NCBI RefSeq assembly: GCF_008124785.1
Contig: NZ_VNHU01000003.1
Location: forward strand, 1-64,000
Direction: 5' to 3'
Origin: Aquimarina intermedia
GTDB taxonomy: Bacteria; Bacteroidota; Bacteroidia; Flavobacteriales; Flavobacteriaceae
Length of the DNA: 64,000 nucleotides
A program made the translations under genes and the position numbers. The notes beneath the pieces were generated by a model. It was not told where the DNA came from. It made no database searches and saw nothing but the letters and a program-made list of their open reading frames with translations. Shown in pieces: positions 17,654 to 26,173 of this stretch (positions are counted from its first letter, which is position 1; each line of letters begins with the position of its first letter).

Positions 17654-19090
17654 TTAAACTGTTTTGGTTGCTTCGGCAGTATAACCAAAAAGATTATTCT
17701 CTTTAATTATATCAGCGATTCCCTCTGGCAACATATTTTCCCAACCGGGTTCTCCTTCATGAATCATTTGTAGAACTTCTCTAGAAAATACATCCATGAT
17801 ATCCGGGTCGTAATCTGTTATATCCTGAAGTTTACCATTATACTTGAAGAATTTATACAATTCCTTCATTCTAGGATGAACTTTGAGATTGTCACTGTTT
17901 GTGAGTTCTCCGGTTGTATGATCTTTTAAGGGGTATAAGTACACTTTTAAATCCTTGAAGAATAATTTACCGAAAGCTTCTAAAATGCCACCACTAAGAT
18001 GACGATAATACTTTTCATCAAAAATATCTACCAAGTTATTGACACCCATTGCAAGTGCCATGCGTTCTTTAGTATAATTTGAAAAATATTCAACAACCTT
18101 ATAATATTCTTGAAAGTTGGAGATCATTACAGTTTGACCCAATGAACATAGCAATCGTGCTCTATCCATAAAATCTTTTTCGTCAATCTCACCTTCTGCT
18201 CTTAAATTCGAGAGTGTAATTTCAAAAATTACTTCAGTCTTCTTTTTGTCAACTTTATTTTCGTCCAGAAATCTATTTAGCGATTTCTTATAGATATCCA
18301 TATTAACTTTGGTCACAGGTCTAAAACTACCTCTCAAAGCCAAAATATTCTTTTTATATAGTATTCTAGCAGGCAAAATATTATTACCATCAGGCCCAAA
18401 AATCACGGCTTCAGTCATACCATTTTTAACCAACTGCAAACTCATTAAACGATTGTCTACTTTATTGAATCGTGGACCCGAAAAGTTAATGGTATCAATC
18501 TCAATCTGATCTTTGTCTAAATGATCATATAGATATCGCAAAAGTTTTTTTGGATTATCATATTTATAATACGCTCCATAAATTAAATTAACGCCCAGAA
18601 TACCTAAGGTCATTTGTTGTAAGCGGGCATCATTTTCATGAAAACGGATATGTAAAGAAATCTCATTGTATTCTTCGTTAGGCACGGTCTGATAGCGAAT
18701 TCCAACCCAACCATGTCCTTTATACTTCTTTGCAAAATCAATGGTTGCAACAGTATTGGCGTAACTAAAAAATAATTTATTAGGATGTTTTTCTCTGGAA
18801 ATTCGCTCTTCCATAAGGTTTACCTCATGAGACAGCATTTTTTTTAGGCGTGCTTCGGTAACGTAACGTTTGTCACTTTCGATACCATAAATTGCATCAC
18901 TAAAGTCCTTATCATAAGCACTCATCGCTTTGGCTATAGTACCGGAGGCACCACCTGCTCTAAAAAAATTACGTACGGTTTCTTGACCGGCTCCAATTTC
19001 GGAGAAAGTCCCATAAATATTTTGATTGAGATTAATTCGTAATGCTTTACTCTTAATTGAAGGAACTGATTCGAATTCCTTATCTCCCAT
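17654..19090 (-). CDS. Conserved cytosolic protein of unknown function (about 480 residues)
   Basis: A 478-residue soluble protein, strongly conserved in Flavobacteriaceae as I remember it, often carrying the wrong label of TonB-dependent receptor or nicotinate-nucleotide adenylyltransferase. No signal peptide, membrane helix or plug domain is present, so it is not a receptor. Recognisable blocks are FSEIGAGQETVRNFFRAGG (residues 29-47), the central VNLIYGAYYKYDNPKKLLRY, and NLRAEGEIDEKDFMDRARL. No ATP-binding HxGH motif is seen. The ATG at 19090 gives MGDKEFES, the usual opening; an ATG five codons upstream is possible. It stands alone on the minus strand. Confidence 0.75.
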   Translation of the reverse strand: MGDKEFESVPSIKSKALRINLNQNIYGTFSEIGAGQETVRNFFRAGGASGTIAKAMSAYDKDFSDAIYGIESDKRYVTEARLKKMLSHEVNLMEERISREKHPNKLFFSYANTVATIDFAKKYKGHGWVGIRYQTVPNEEYNEISLHIRFHENDARLQQMTLGILGVNLIYGAYYKYDNPKKLLRYLYDHLDKDQIEIDTINFSGPRFNKVDNRLMSLQLVKNGMTEAVIFGPDGNNILPARILYKKNILALRGSFRPVTKVNMDIYKKSLNRFLDENKVDKKKTEVIFEITLSNLRAEGEIDEKDFMDRARLLCSLGQTVMISNFQEYYKVVEYFSNYTKERMALAMGVNNLVDIFDEKYYRHLSGGILEAFGKLFFKDLKVYLYPLKDHTTGELTNSDNLKVHPRMKELYKFFKYNGKLQDITDYDPDIMDVFSREVLQMIHEGEPGWENMLPEGIADIIKENNLFGYTAEATKTV

Positions 19091-19230
19091 TATGGTTATA
19101 GGCATAGCGCTAGGGGCTTTTTTTTGTTCAATGTAAAATTAATAATACCCATGTATTATAAAAAATATGAACGACAAATTTCTGAATTTTATATCGGGTT
19201 TAAATAACATTTAACATAAATGAATTCGTT

Positions 19231-19258
19231 TTTGGCAAAAAAAATATAGCTACATTTG
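19231..19258 (+). promoter_or_regulatory. Bacteroidetes-type promoter (TTTG / TAnnTTTG) for the MBL hydrolase
   Basis: TTTG at 19231-19234 and TACATTTG at 19251-19258 with a 16-base spacer, the -7 element ending 15 bases before the ATG at 19274. Confidence 0.65.
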
Positions 19259-19273
19259 TCCATCAGCTATATT

Positions 19274-20035
19274 ATGGAAGTAACTTTTTTAGGAACAGGT
19301 ACATCACAAGGGATACCAATTATTGGTAGTAATCATCCTGTCTGTTTAAGTAATGATCCTAAAGACAAGCGATTACGTGTTTCCATAATGGTGCGTTGGG
19401 ATGCTTATACCTATATTGTCGATTGTGGACCGGACTTTAGACAGCAGATGTTAAATCAGCAAGTTTCAGAAATAAACGGTGTACTTTTTACACATGAACA
19501 TGCCGATCATACCATGGGACTTGATGATATTAGACCCTTCTTTTTTAGGCAGGGAGATATACCCATTTATGCACATAAGAGAGTTCTTAAGGCATTAAAA
19601 AAGAGATTTGATTATATTTTTGCTTCCGAAAATAAATATCCGGGGGCTCCTAGCGTTATTGAGAACGAGATAACTAGCCAACCGTTTACACTGGGAACCC
19701 TGGATATAATTCCTATTAACGCCATGCATAACCGATTGCAGGTGTTTGGCTTTCGGTTTGATCAATTTGCATATTTAACAGATGTTAAAACTATCACATC
19801 CGAAGAAATTGAAAAGCTTAGAGGGGTCAAGGTTCTTGTAGTAAATGCGCTCCGAATAGAACCACATCACTCGCATTTTAATTTGGAAGAAGCTCTAGAA
19901 TTCATAGCGCTTATTAAGCCGGAAAAGGCGTATTTAACCCATATTAGCCATATGCTGGGGTTTCATAAAGAAGTTCAGGCCCAGTTACCTGAGGGAGTAT
20001 ATTTAGCTTATGATAATTTAAAAATTACCTTGTAA
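19274..20035 (+). CDS. MBL-fold metallo-hydrolase (PhnP-like)
   Basis: A 253-residue metallo-beta-lactamase fold hydrolase. The metal-binding motif reads FTHEHADHTMGLDDIRPF (H-x-H-x-D-H), with the further ligands in INAMHNR and the late HHSHFN / THISHMLG segments. The opening MEVTFLGTGTSQGIPI and the SNHPVC element are typical of PhnP and related phosphodiesterases that act on cyclic phosphates. The ATG at 19274 was chosen because the promoter lies across an earlier frame start at 19256. A 165-residue anchored protein begins one base after the stop, so the two are probably co-translated. The true substrate is unknown. Confidence 0.88.
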   Translation: MEVTFLGTGTSQGIPIIGSNHPVCLSNDPKDKRLRVSIMVRWDAYTYIVDCGPDFRQQMLNQQVSEINGVLFTHEHADHTMGLDDIRPFFFRQGDIPIYAHKRVLKALKKRFDYIFASENKYPGAPSVIENEITSQPFTLGTLDIIPINAMHNRLQVFGFRFDQFAYLTDVKTITSEEIEKLRGVKVLVVNALRIEPHHSHFNLEEALEFIALIKPEKAYLTHISHMLGFHKEVQAQLPEGVYLAYDNLKITL

Positions 20036-20036
20036 C

Positions 20037-20534
20037 ATGAGAAGTAAAATATTTTTATACTTATTTATTTTTTCACTTTTATTCATTCTGTACCAATTTA
20101 TGAATGGCAAAAAGGCTCAAGAGTCGTATGACGCCAAAATTGAAAATATGAATAAGAAAATTGCTCATAAAGATGTTCAAATTGATTCTTTAATTAGTAC
20201 AAATATGGATATGACTTATTTCTCGTTGGATACCAATGAGGATGCGATGAGTTATTTTGAAGAGCAAGGTTATAATGCTATCAAATTAGCCAGTACAATT
20301 AGTGATCAGATTATTGGACAAAATAAAGCGGGTGCTGACAATCCAATTATCCCTTATGCTGGGATGGAAGGCAATATGAGTATTAATAAAGTCAGATTAC
20401 TTAATCATAAGTGGATTATAGCAGATTTTACTGATGGCACGTATTGGGGAGAGCTTTTTATATCTTATGAGGTAAATGAAGATGATACCGTTGATTTTGA
20501 AGTTGAAAAATCATTTTTATACCCTAAAAATTAA
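20037..20534 (+). CDS. Membrane-anchored protein of unknown function
   Basis: A 165-residue protein with one N-terminal hydrophobic helix (about residues 4-21, IFLYLFIFSLLFILYQF), followed by a short coiled-coil-like stretch (25-50) and a small folded domain (75-165) with MSINKVRLLNHKWIIADFTD. The bulk probably faces the periplasm. No catalytic motif was recognised. Similar proteins in relatives are sometimes called hydrolase, without evidence visible here. Its ATG begins one base after the stop of the MBL hydrolase gene, so translation is probably coupled. Confidence 0.7.
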   Translation: MRSKIFLYLFIFSLLFILYQFMNGKKAQESYDAKIENMNKKIAHKDVQIDSLISTNMDMTYFSLDTNEDAMSYFEEQGYNAIKLASTISDQIIGQNKAGADNPIIPYAGMEGNMSINKVRLLNHKWIIADFTDGTYWGELFISYEVNEDDTVDFEVEKSFLYPKN

Positions 20535-20713
20535 AGAACTATAGTCTAAAAGATTAGCGCTGTGATAGGTTTGTGTTAGTTGAAGAAAAATTACCTCCTT
20601 TATACTGTTTATATAATTAAAAGAAATAACCAGTAGTACTTGTAAATTATCAATTTTTTAGTAAAAATTAATTCTCCGTGATGATATCGCAAAAGTTATC
20701 TTATATGAATGTT

Positions 20714-20748
20714 TATGGAGAATAGCGTTCCATATTCTCATATCTTTG
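20714..20748 (+). promoter_or_regulatory. GH31 promoter with operator-like inverted repeat
   Basis: TATCTTTG at 20741-20748 is an exact -7 element 24 bases before the ATG at 20773. Just upstream, TATGGAGAATA (20714-20724) and TATTCTCATA (20733-20742) form an inverted repeat with one bulged G and an 8-base gap, running across the -33 region into the -7 box. A repressor or activator binding here could control the glycosidase. The operator is inferred. Confidence 0.5.
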
Positions 20749-20772
20749 AAAGAACTATTTTAATCACCACAC

Positions 20773-23172
20773 ATGACTTTACAATTCTTGCAAGGACTTA
20801 CTACGTTTCTATTTTTAGTATCTAATCTTGTTTTATCTGCACAGCAGAATGAGTATTTTAAAAGTGTCAAAACTCATGAGGATCATTTAAAAGTACAGGT
20901 AGAAAATGGGATGTATCATTTTTCTATACTTTCTGATAAAATTATTGAAACCAGCTTTATTCCTTACGGAGAACAGTTAGATACCATTTCGCATGCCGTG
21001 GTTCTTAATGCAATAGATGACAATACGCAGTTTGTAGAATCAGAGAATACACTTTCCTATGGTTTAAAAGATGGAATTAAAGTTTCAATTAAGAAACAAC
21101 CTTTTCAGATTTCGTACGAATATATGGGAAGATCGCTTATTGCTGAAGGTAAAGGGTATATAAAAACAGATTCAACCGAAATACTTGATTTTGAAATAGG
21201 GAAGGAGGAAGTTCTGTTTGGAGGAGGAGCAAGAGCTATAGGGATGAATCGTAGAGGACATCGATTAGAATTATACAATCGCGCCCATTATGGCTATGAA
21301 ACAAAATCGGCGTTGATGAATTTTACAATACCGTTAGTTATTTCTTCAAAAGGCTATGCGATTCACTTTGATAATCCTGCAATTGGTTTTTTAGATTTAG
21401 ATAGCAAAAAGGACAACACCTTACAATACGAAGCCATTGGTGGTCGCAAGACTTATCAAGTTATCGCAGGAAACAACTTAAGAGATGTAACAGTTGTGTA
21501 CACAAAACTTACAGGTAGACAACCCATGCCTCCAAGATGGAGTTTTGGTAATTTTGCCAGTCGGTTTGGGTATCATTCAGAGGAAGAAGTTCGCAATGTA
21601 GTTGCAAAATTTAAAGAAGATAGTATACCACTTGATGCATTGGTTTTGGATATTTATTGGTTCGGAAAAGATATTAAAGGGCATATGGGAAATTTGGAAT
21701 TCCTGAGTGATTCTTTTCCAACACCCAAGAAAATGATTAAAGATCTCAAAGAAGATGGTGTTAAAACAATTCTAATAACAGAGCCTTTTGTACTTTCAAC
21801 ATCAAAGCGATGGAAAGAAGCTGATACCAATGGGTATTTGGGAAAAAATAAAGCCGGAGCAACCTATGCTTATGATTTCTACTTTGGAAATACCGGGATC
21901 ATTGATATATATAATTCTAAGGCAAAAGAATGGTTTTGGTCATTTTATAAAAGGTTTACTGATGAATATAACGTAGCCGGTTGGTGGGGTGACCTGGGAG
22001 AGCCCGAAGTGCATCCTTCAGATTTACTTCACGCAACTGGATCCGCAGACGAGGTTCATAATATATATGGCCATGATTGGGCACGTTTGGTTTATGAGGG
22101 CTATCAAAAAGATTTTCCCAAAAAACGCCCTTTTATCCTAATGAGAGCAGGTTATTCAGGATCCCAAAAATATGGCATGATTCCCTGGTCGGGCGATGTA
22201 AGTCGTAGTTGGGGAGGATTGCAATCACAAACCGAAATAGCGTTGCAAATGGGGATGCAGGGTATGGGTTATATGCATTCTGATCTTGGAGGTTTTGCCG
22301 GAGGAGAAGAATTTGATGCAGAATTATACACACGATGGTTACAGTATGGGGTATTTCAACCAATTTTTAGACCTCATGCACAAGAACATATCGCACCAGA
22401 GCCTGTTTTTCATGATAAAAAAACACTGCAGCTAGCCAAGCAGAGTATTGAATTACGATATAAGTTATTGCCCTACAATTACACTTTAGCATTTATAAAC
22501 AATCAAAAAGGGCTTCCTTTGATGCGTCCCGTGTCTTTTGATACAGCAACTGATTCTTCGGATCTACTAATACATACAAACTATTTATGGGGAGAGAACC
22601 TACTCGTGGCACCTGTGACAAGCTCCGGACTGAAAACAATGGACATTAAATTTCCTGAATCCGGTGTTTGGTTCGATTTTTATACAGATAAACGTTATGA
22701 AAGCGGTATAAAAACTGTGGAACTTTTTGAAGATCATATTCCCACATTTGCCAAGGCTGGCGCCTTTATACCGATGATAGATGTCGTTATGACTACGGAT
22801 GCGTATACCACCCAAAAGCTAAATCTTCATTATTATCATGATGATAGTGTAGAAAAGGCTTCAGAAATTTTGTACGAGGATGATGGTATAACGCCACAGG
22901 CTTTTGAGAAAAACCAATATGAACTTATAAAATTTAACGCTATAAATAATAAAAAAGAGCTATCTTTTAACTACTCAAGTACTATTGGTAAGCAGTATTC
23001 CGGAAAGCAAAGAGATATTACATTAGTAATTCATAACGTGCAAAATAAACCGAAAGAGACTCTGGTAGATAATTCAGCGCATGCATTTGAATATAACCAA
23101 GAGCAGCGACAATTGATAATAATTTCGCGGTGGGACTCTCAACAGAAGCAAGAGATTACTTTGAAGTTTTAA
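20773..23172 (+). CDS. GH31 family alpha-glycosidase, secreted
   Basis: A 799-residue glycoside hydrolase with a signal peptide (residues 1-23, ending VLSAQQ), so it acts in the periplasm or outside. Layout: N-terminal galactose-mutarotase-like sandwich (25-250), TIM barrel (260-610) and C-terminal beta domains with a DUF5110-like part. The catalytic nucleophile is probably Asp407 in GWWGDLGEPE and the acid/base Asp475 in WSGDVSRSWGG, by analogy with GH31 retaining enzymes. Substrate could be alpha-glucosides or xylosides; the replacement of the usual W-x-D-M-N-E by G-D-L-G-E-P makes it unlike classic alpha-glucosidases. No SusC/SusD pair is beside it. A DUF1801 gene follows 8 bases later. 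Confidence 0.92.
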   Translation: MTLQFLQGLTTFLFLVSNLVLSAQQNEYFKSVKTHEDHLKVQVENGMYHFSILSDKIIETSFIPYGEQLDTISHAVVLNAIDDNTQFVESENTLSYGLKDGIKVSIKKQPFQISYEYMGRSLIAEGKGYIKTDSTEILDFEIGKEEVLFGGGARAIGMNRRGHRLELYNRAHYGYETKSALMNFTIPLVISSKGYAIHFDNPAIGFLDLDSKKDNTLQYEAIGGRKTYQVIAGNNLRDVTVVYTKLTGRQPMPPRWSFGNFASRFGYHSEEEVRNVVAKFKEDSIPLDALVLDIYWFGKDIKGHMGNLEFLSDSFPTPKKMIKDLKEDGVKTILITEPFVLSTSKRWKEADTNGYLGKNKAGATYAYDFYFGNTGIIDIYNSKAKEWFWSFYKRFTDEYNVAGWWGDLGEPEVHPSDLLHATGSADEVHNIYGHDWARLVYEGYQKDFPKKRPFILMRAGYSGSQKYGMIPWSGDVSRSWGGLQSQTEIALQMGMQGMGYMHSDLGGFAGGEEFDAELYTRWLQYGVFQPIFRPHAQEHIAPEPVFHDKKTLQLAKQSIELRYKLLPYNYTLAFINNQKGLPLMRPVSFDTATDSSDLLIHTNYLWGENLLVAPVTSSGLKTMDIKFPESGVWFDFYTDKRYESGIKTVELFEDHIPTFAKAGAFIPMIDVVMTTDAYTTQKLNLHYYHDDSVEKASEILYEDDGITPQAFEKNQYELIKFNAINNKKELSFNYSSTIGKQYSGKQRDITLVIHNVQNKPKETLVDNSAHAFEYNQEQRQLIIISRWDSQQKQEITLKF

Positions 23173-23180
23173 TTATAGTC

Positions 23181-23777
23181 ATGAAAAAGTATACAACAGT
23201 CGAAGCATTTATTGAATCCCATGAAGAAAGGAGGGAGGCGTTAGAGCTTTTAAGAAAGATAATGCTATCAACATCGATGGATGAAACAATCAAATGGGGT
23301 GCTCCAGTGTATACAATCGATAAAAAGAATGTTATTGGATTAGGAGCGTTTAAATCGTATGTGGGGATATGGTTTTATCAAGGAGTTTTTTTAACAGACC
23401 CAAAACAGGTTTTAGTGAATGCTCAGGAAGATAAAACGCGAGGCCTAAGACAATGGCGATTTGAAGGATTGGATGATATTGACAGCAATCTTGTCAAATT
23501 ATATGTGGAAGAGGCGATCCTTAATCAAAAACAGGGAAAAGAGATTAAGATCGTAAAATCAGTATCGAAAACTCTTATTGTTCCTGAAATTCTTAAAAAA
23601 GCCTTGTCAGAGGACACAATTCTCTCAGAAAAATTTGAAGCATTCACTTTCTTCAAGCAAAAAGAGTTTACAGAATACATAGATTCAGCCAAGCGTGAGA
23701 CTACACAAGAAAAAAGAGTAGCTAAAATTATTCCTATGATTTTAGCTGGAATAGGCTTAAACGATAAATATAGGTAG
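23181..23777 (+). CDS. DUF1801 / YdeI-like protein
   Basis: A 198-residue cytosolic protein. Residues 1-115 resemble the DUF1801 (YdhG-like) fold, with MDETIKWGAPVYTI and GIWFYQGVFL. Residues 130-198 resemble the YdeI / OmpD-associated helical domain, with FTEYIDSAKRETTQEKRVAK. This two-part arrangement is common in Bacteroidetes; the function is unknown. The ATG at 23181 gives the proper start and lies 8 bases after the GH31 stop, so read-through is likely although no functional tie is obvious. It converges on an esterase gene. Confidence 0.85.
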   Translation: MKKYTTVEAFIESHEERREALELLRKIMLSTSMDETIKWGAPVYTIDKKNVIGLGAFKSYVGIWFYQGVFLTDPKQVLVNAQEDKTRGLRQWRFEGLDDIDSNLVKLYVEEAILNQKQGKEIKIVKSVSKTLIVPEILKKALSEDTILSEKFEAFTFFKQKEFTEYIDSAKRETTQEKRVAKIIPMILAGIGLNDKYR

Positions 23778-23812
23778 TTTTAAATATAGTACGCTTTTGC
23801 AAAGCTCAACAG

Positions 23813-24472
23813 TTACAGTTTTTCCTTCAGCCATTCTTTTAGCTGATAAAAATTTTGAGGAGCCACACCATGACCAACGGGAAATTCTTGTAGGGATGTT
23901 TTAATTCCCACAGCGCTTAAAAAATCAGGTGTCTTTCTCGCCCAATCGACAGGGATCACCTGATCCACACTACCGTGAGAACAATATACATTCAAATTGG
24001 TATGATCTTTACTCTCGTATCCGTTAGCAATAATAGCTTCATTAATGTAGCCACTTAAAGCAATAACATTATTGACTTTTTCTGGATAAGACAACGCAAC
24101 AGCATAACTTAAAATAGTTCCCTGACTAAACCCTAACAAAGTGACATTAGATGAATTGAGATTATAGGCCGTTATAGCTTCATCAATAAAATTAGCAATA
24201 GCGTCTCTGGATAAGACAGCTTGCTTGTCATCGCTAAACTTTCCATCTGCTGCATCAAAATAAATAGCGTACCAAGCATTCCCGTAGGGTTGCATAGGGT
24301 AGGGAGCTCTTACCGAGATAATGCAAAGTTCATCAGGTAATTCTGAAGCAAACGAAAATAAATCATTTTCATCACTACCATATCCATGAAACATAAAAAG
24401 AACTGGTGGTTGGTCAGAAGTTACTTTTGGGGCTCGAATTATATGATGAAGAGAAAGGGATTGTGCTTGCAT
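23813..24472 (-). CDS. Alpha/beta hydrolase (carboxylesterase/phospholipase type)
   Basis: A 219-residue cytosolic serine hydrolase of the small carboxylesterase/phospholipase family. The oxyanion-side motif reads FMFHGYGSDEND. The nucleophile elbow is LLGFSQGTIL, the acid probably the aspartate in SHGSVDQVIP, and the histidine lies in FPVGHGVAPQ. No signal peptide. It lies 39 bases downstream of the small membrane protein at 24512-24847 on the same strand. The substrate is unknown; acyl-thioesters or small esters are likely in this family. Confidence 0.88.
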   Translation of the reverse strand: MQAQSLSLHHIIRAPKVTSDQPPVLFMFHGYGSDENDLFSFASELPDELCIISVRAPYPMQPYGNAWYAIYFDAADGKFSDDKQAVLSRDAIANFIDEAITAYNLNSSNVTLLGFSQGTILSYAVALSYPEKVNNVIALSGYINEAIIANGYESKDHTNLNVYCSHGSVDQVIPVDWARKTPDFLSAVGIKTSLQEFPVGHGVAPQNFYQLKEWLKEKL

Positions 24473-24511
24473 TGAGATTGAAAAATTTGTTAGAATTGTA
24501 AGTGAGGTATA

Positions 24512-24847
24512 TTATTTAATAAAAGTGAACCATTGCTGAAAATAAGGTCCTAGTATCGGTGTTGATTTTTCTTCACTTTGTATTGCTGTGATTAAGCCAA
24601 AAACCCATAGCACAAGTATGAAAATATAAAATGCCGATGTGATAGGCCAAGAATCAAAAAGGCTTACTAAAGCACCTAAAAGATAAAAAGAAATATGAAT
24701 CCCTAACGCTTGTCTGATATGAAAACTGGCTAATGATGTTTTCTTTTCATCTTGATTCATATAAAATGCGATGATGGTGCCAAGAATTGTTAGATATGCA
24801 ATTATGGCGGGTGTTTTTCCTGTGCCGGATGTGTTATTTGTTTCCAT
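24512..24847 (-). CDS. Small membrane protein (Tic20/DUF4870-like)
   Basis: A 111-residue protein with three hydrophobic helices (about residues 13-30, 48-68 and 74-96). The pattern resembles the DUF4870/Tic20-like family, including FHIRQALGIHI just before helix two. Function unknown. The frame extends to 24886, but TAGCTTTG at 24884-24891 is a promoter element in that extension, so the ATG at 24847 was chosen. An esterase gene follows 39 bases later, and a dihydroorotase-like gene ends 69 bases upstream. Confidence 0.7.
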   Translation of the reverse strand: METNNTSGTGKTPAIIAYLTILGTIIAFYMNQDEKKTSLASFHIRQALGIHISFYLLGALVSLFDSWPITSAFYIFILVLWVFGLITAIQSEEKSTPILGPYFQQWFTFIK

Positions 24848-24883
24848 TAAGAATTTATTTTTATGTGTGAACCCAAGAAATAG

Positions 24884-24891
24884 CAAAGCTA
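24884..24891 (-). promoter_or_regulatory. TAnnTTTG -7 element for the small membrane protein gene
   Basis: CAAAGCTA reads TAGCTTTG on the minus strand, 36 bases before the ATG at 24847. It argues against the longer frame. Confidence 0.4.
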
Positions 24892-24916
24892 TTATTTAAG
24901 CAGAACCATTTAAAAA

Positions 24917-26173
24917 TCAAGTATTTACAATAATGTGACTGTGTGCAATGATACCATAGACCTCACCTTGCGTTTCTTTACCAAAAAACGCACTATTTTT
25001 TGAAGTAGACAATACTTTTTCTTTGGTAAATTTTCCTTTTCCTAAAGTGTTGAATAGCGCTATGTCTACAGGGTTTCCTATTTCAACTGGTACCGGTTTG
25101 ATACCAAATATAGTTTTGCCTTGCGTTAACATCTTGAGAGCTGTCGTAGTGCCAATAAGATTATTAAGTATACCAAAAGCACTTTCTAGTCCTAAAGTTC
25201 CATATTTTGCATGATCAAATTCTACCTTTTTGTTTTCAATATCGATAGGTTGGTGGTCTGTAGTAATCATATCGATGGTACCATCCTTAATGCCATTAAT
25301 CAGTGCAGTAGTATCGGAGCTTGTACGTAAAGGAGGTAACACCTTATAACGTGTGTCAAAAGTAGTCAACTCCTGATCGGTCAATATCAAATGGTGTACC
25401 GCTACCGAACAGCTTACTTGCAGACCTTTAGCTTTAGCATCTCGTATTAACTTAACTGACTTTTGGGTGGATATGGTTGGAATATGTAATTTCCCACCCG
25501 TATATTCAAGTATAGATAAATCTCTAGCTATTTGAAGTTCTTCTGCCAATGCAGGGATTCCTCTTAAGCCTAATAATGTACTTTGCTCTTCTTCATGTAC
25601 CATCCCATGACCGGCAATAGCATTGTCCTGTGGATAAGAAATTACCAATCCGTCAAAATTTTGTACATATAGTAAAGCTAATTTTAGCAGTGTAGGATTT
25701 TCAATCGCCTTTTTATAATCGCCAAAAGCGATGGCACCCGCTTGACACATATCATATAATTCTGCAAGATCCACACCTTCAGATTTAACAGTAAGTGCAC
25801 CTATGGGATAAACCTTTACAGGATTATGCACGGTTTTACCTGTGATGAATCCTACCGCGGCGTTGGTGTCTATGATTGGGTTGGTATCGGGTTGAAGCGC
25901 TATTGAAGTAAATCCGCTTCGAGCAGCAACGTTTAAACCGTGTAAAAGCGTCTCCCGTTCTTCGTACCCTGGTTCTCCAAAACTTACACTACTATCAAAC
26001 CACCCTTGAGAACAAGATAAATTAGGAAACGTGATTACCTTCATATCCTCAGATGCCTTTATTTCTTTTGCTATTTGTTTAAAGAAACCGTTTTCAATTA
26101 AAATATCAACAGACTCTTCGTGATATGGAGATAGTGGATCGAGTACAGTAGTATCTTTTAATAAAACCTTCAT
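24917..26173 (-). CDS. Dihydroorotase-like protein lacking zinc ligands
   Basis: A 418-residue amidohydrolase-superfamily protein of the class I dihydroorotase type. The order of blocks is kept: GEPGYEERETLLHGLNVAA, the VLPPLRTSSD loop and ITTDHQP. Key ligands are not. The H-x-H of the metal site (usual D-x-H-V-H-x-R-E-P-G) is replaced by Ser62 and Ser64 in FDSSVSFGEPG. The usual histidines in the 'HCED' and 'HVAHVST' blocks are Tyr and Thr (VISYPQD, HIPTIST), and the last H of 'DHAPH' is lost. It is probably a non-catalytic homologue, like the pseudo-DHOase that props up aspartate carbamoyltransferase in some bacteria; that role is inference. Its ATG overlaps the stop of the BatA-like gene. 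Confidence 0.85.
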   Translation of the reverse strand: MKVLLKDTTVLDPLSPYHEESVDILIENGFFKQIAKEIKASEDMKVITFPNLSCSQGWFDSSVSFGEPGYEERETLLHGLNVAARSGFTSIALQPDTNPIIDTNAAVGFITGKTVHNPVKVYPIGALTVKSEGVDLAELYDMCQAGAIAFGDYKKAIENPTLLKLALLYVQNFDGLVISYPQDNAIAGHGMVHEEEQSTLLGLRGIPALAEELQIARDLSILEYTGGKLHIPTISTQKSVKLIRDAKAKGLQVSCSVAVHHLILTDQELTTFDTRYKVLPPLRTSSDTTALINGIKDGTIDMITTDHQPIDIENKKVEFDHAKYGTLGLESAFGILNNLIGTTTALKMLTQGKTIFGIKPVPVEIGNPVDIALFNTLGKGKFTKEKVLSTSKNSAFFGKETQGEVYGIIAHSHIIVNT

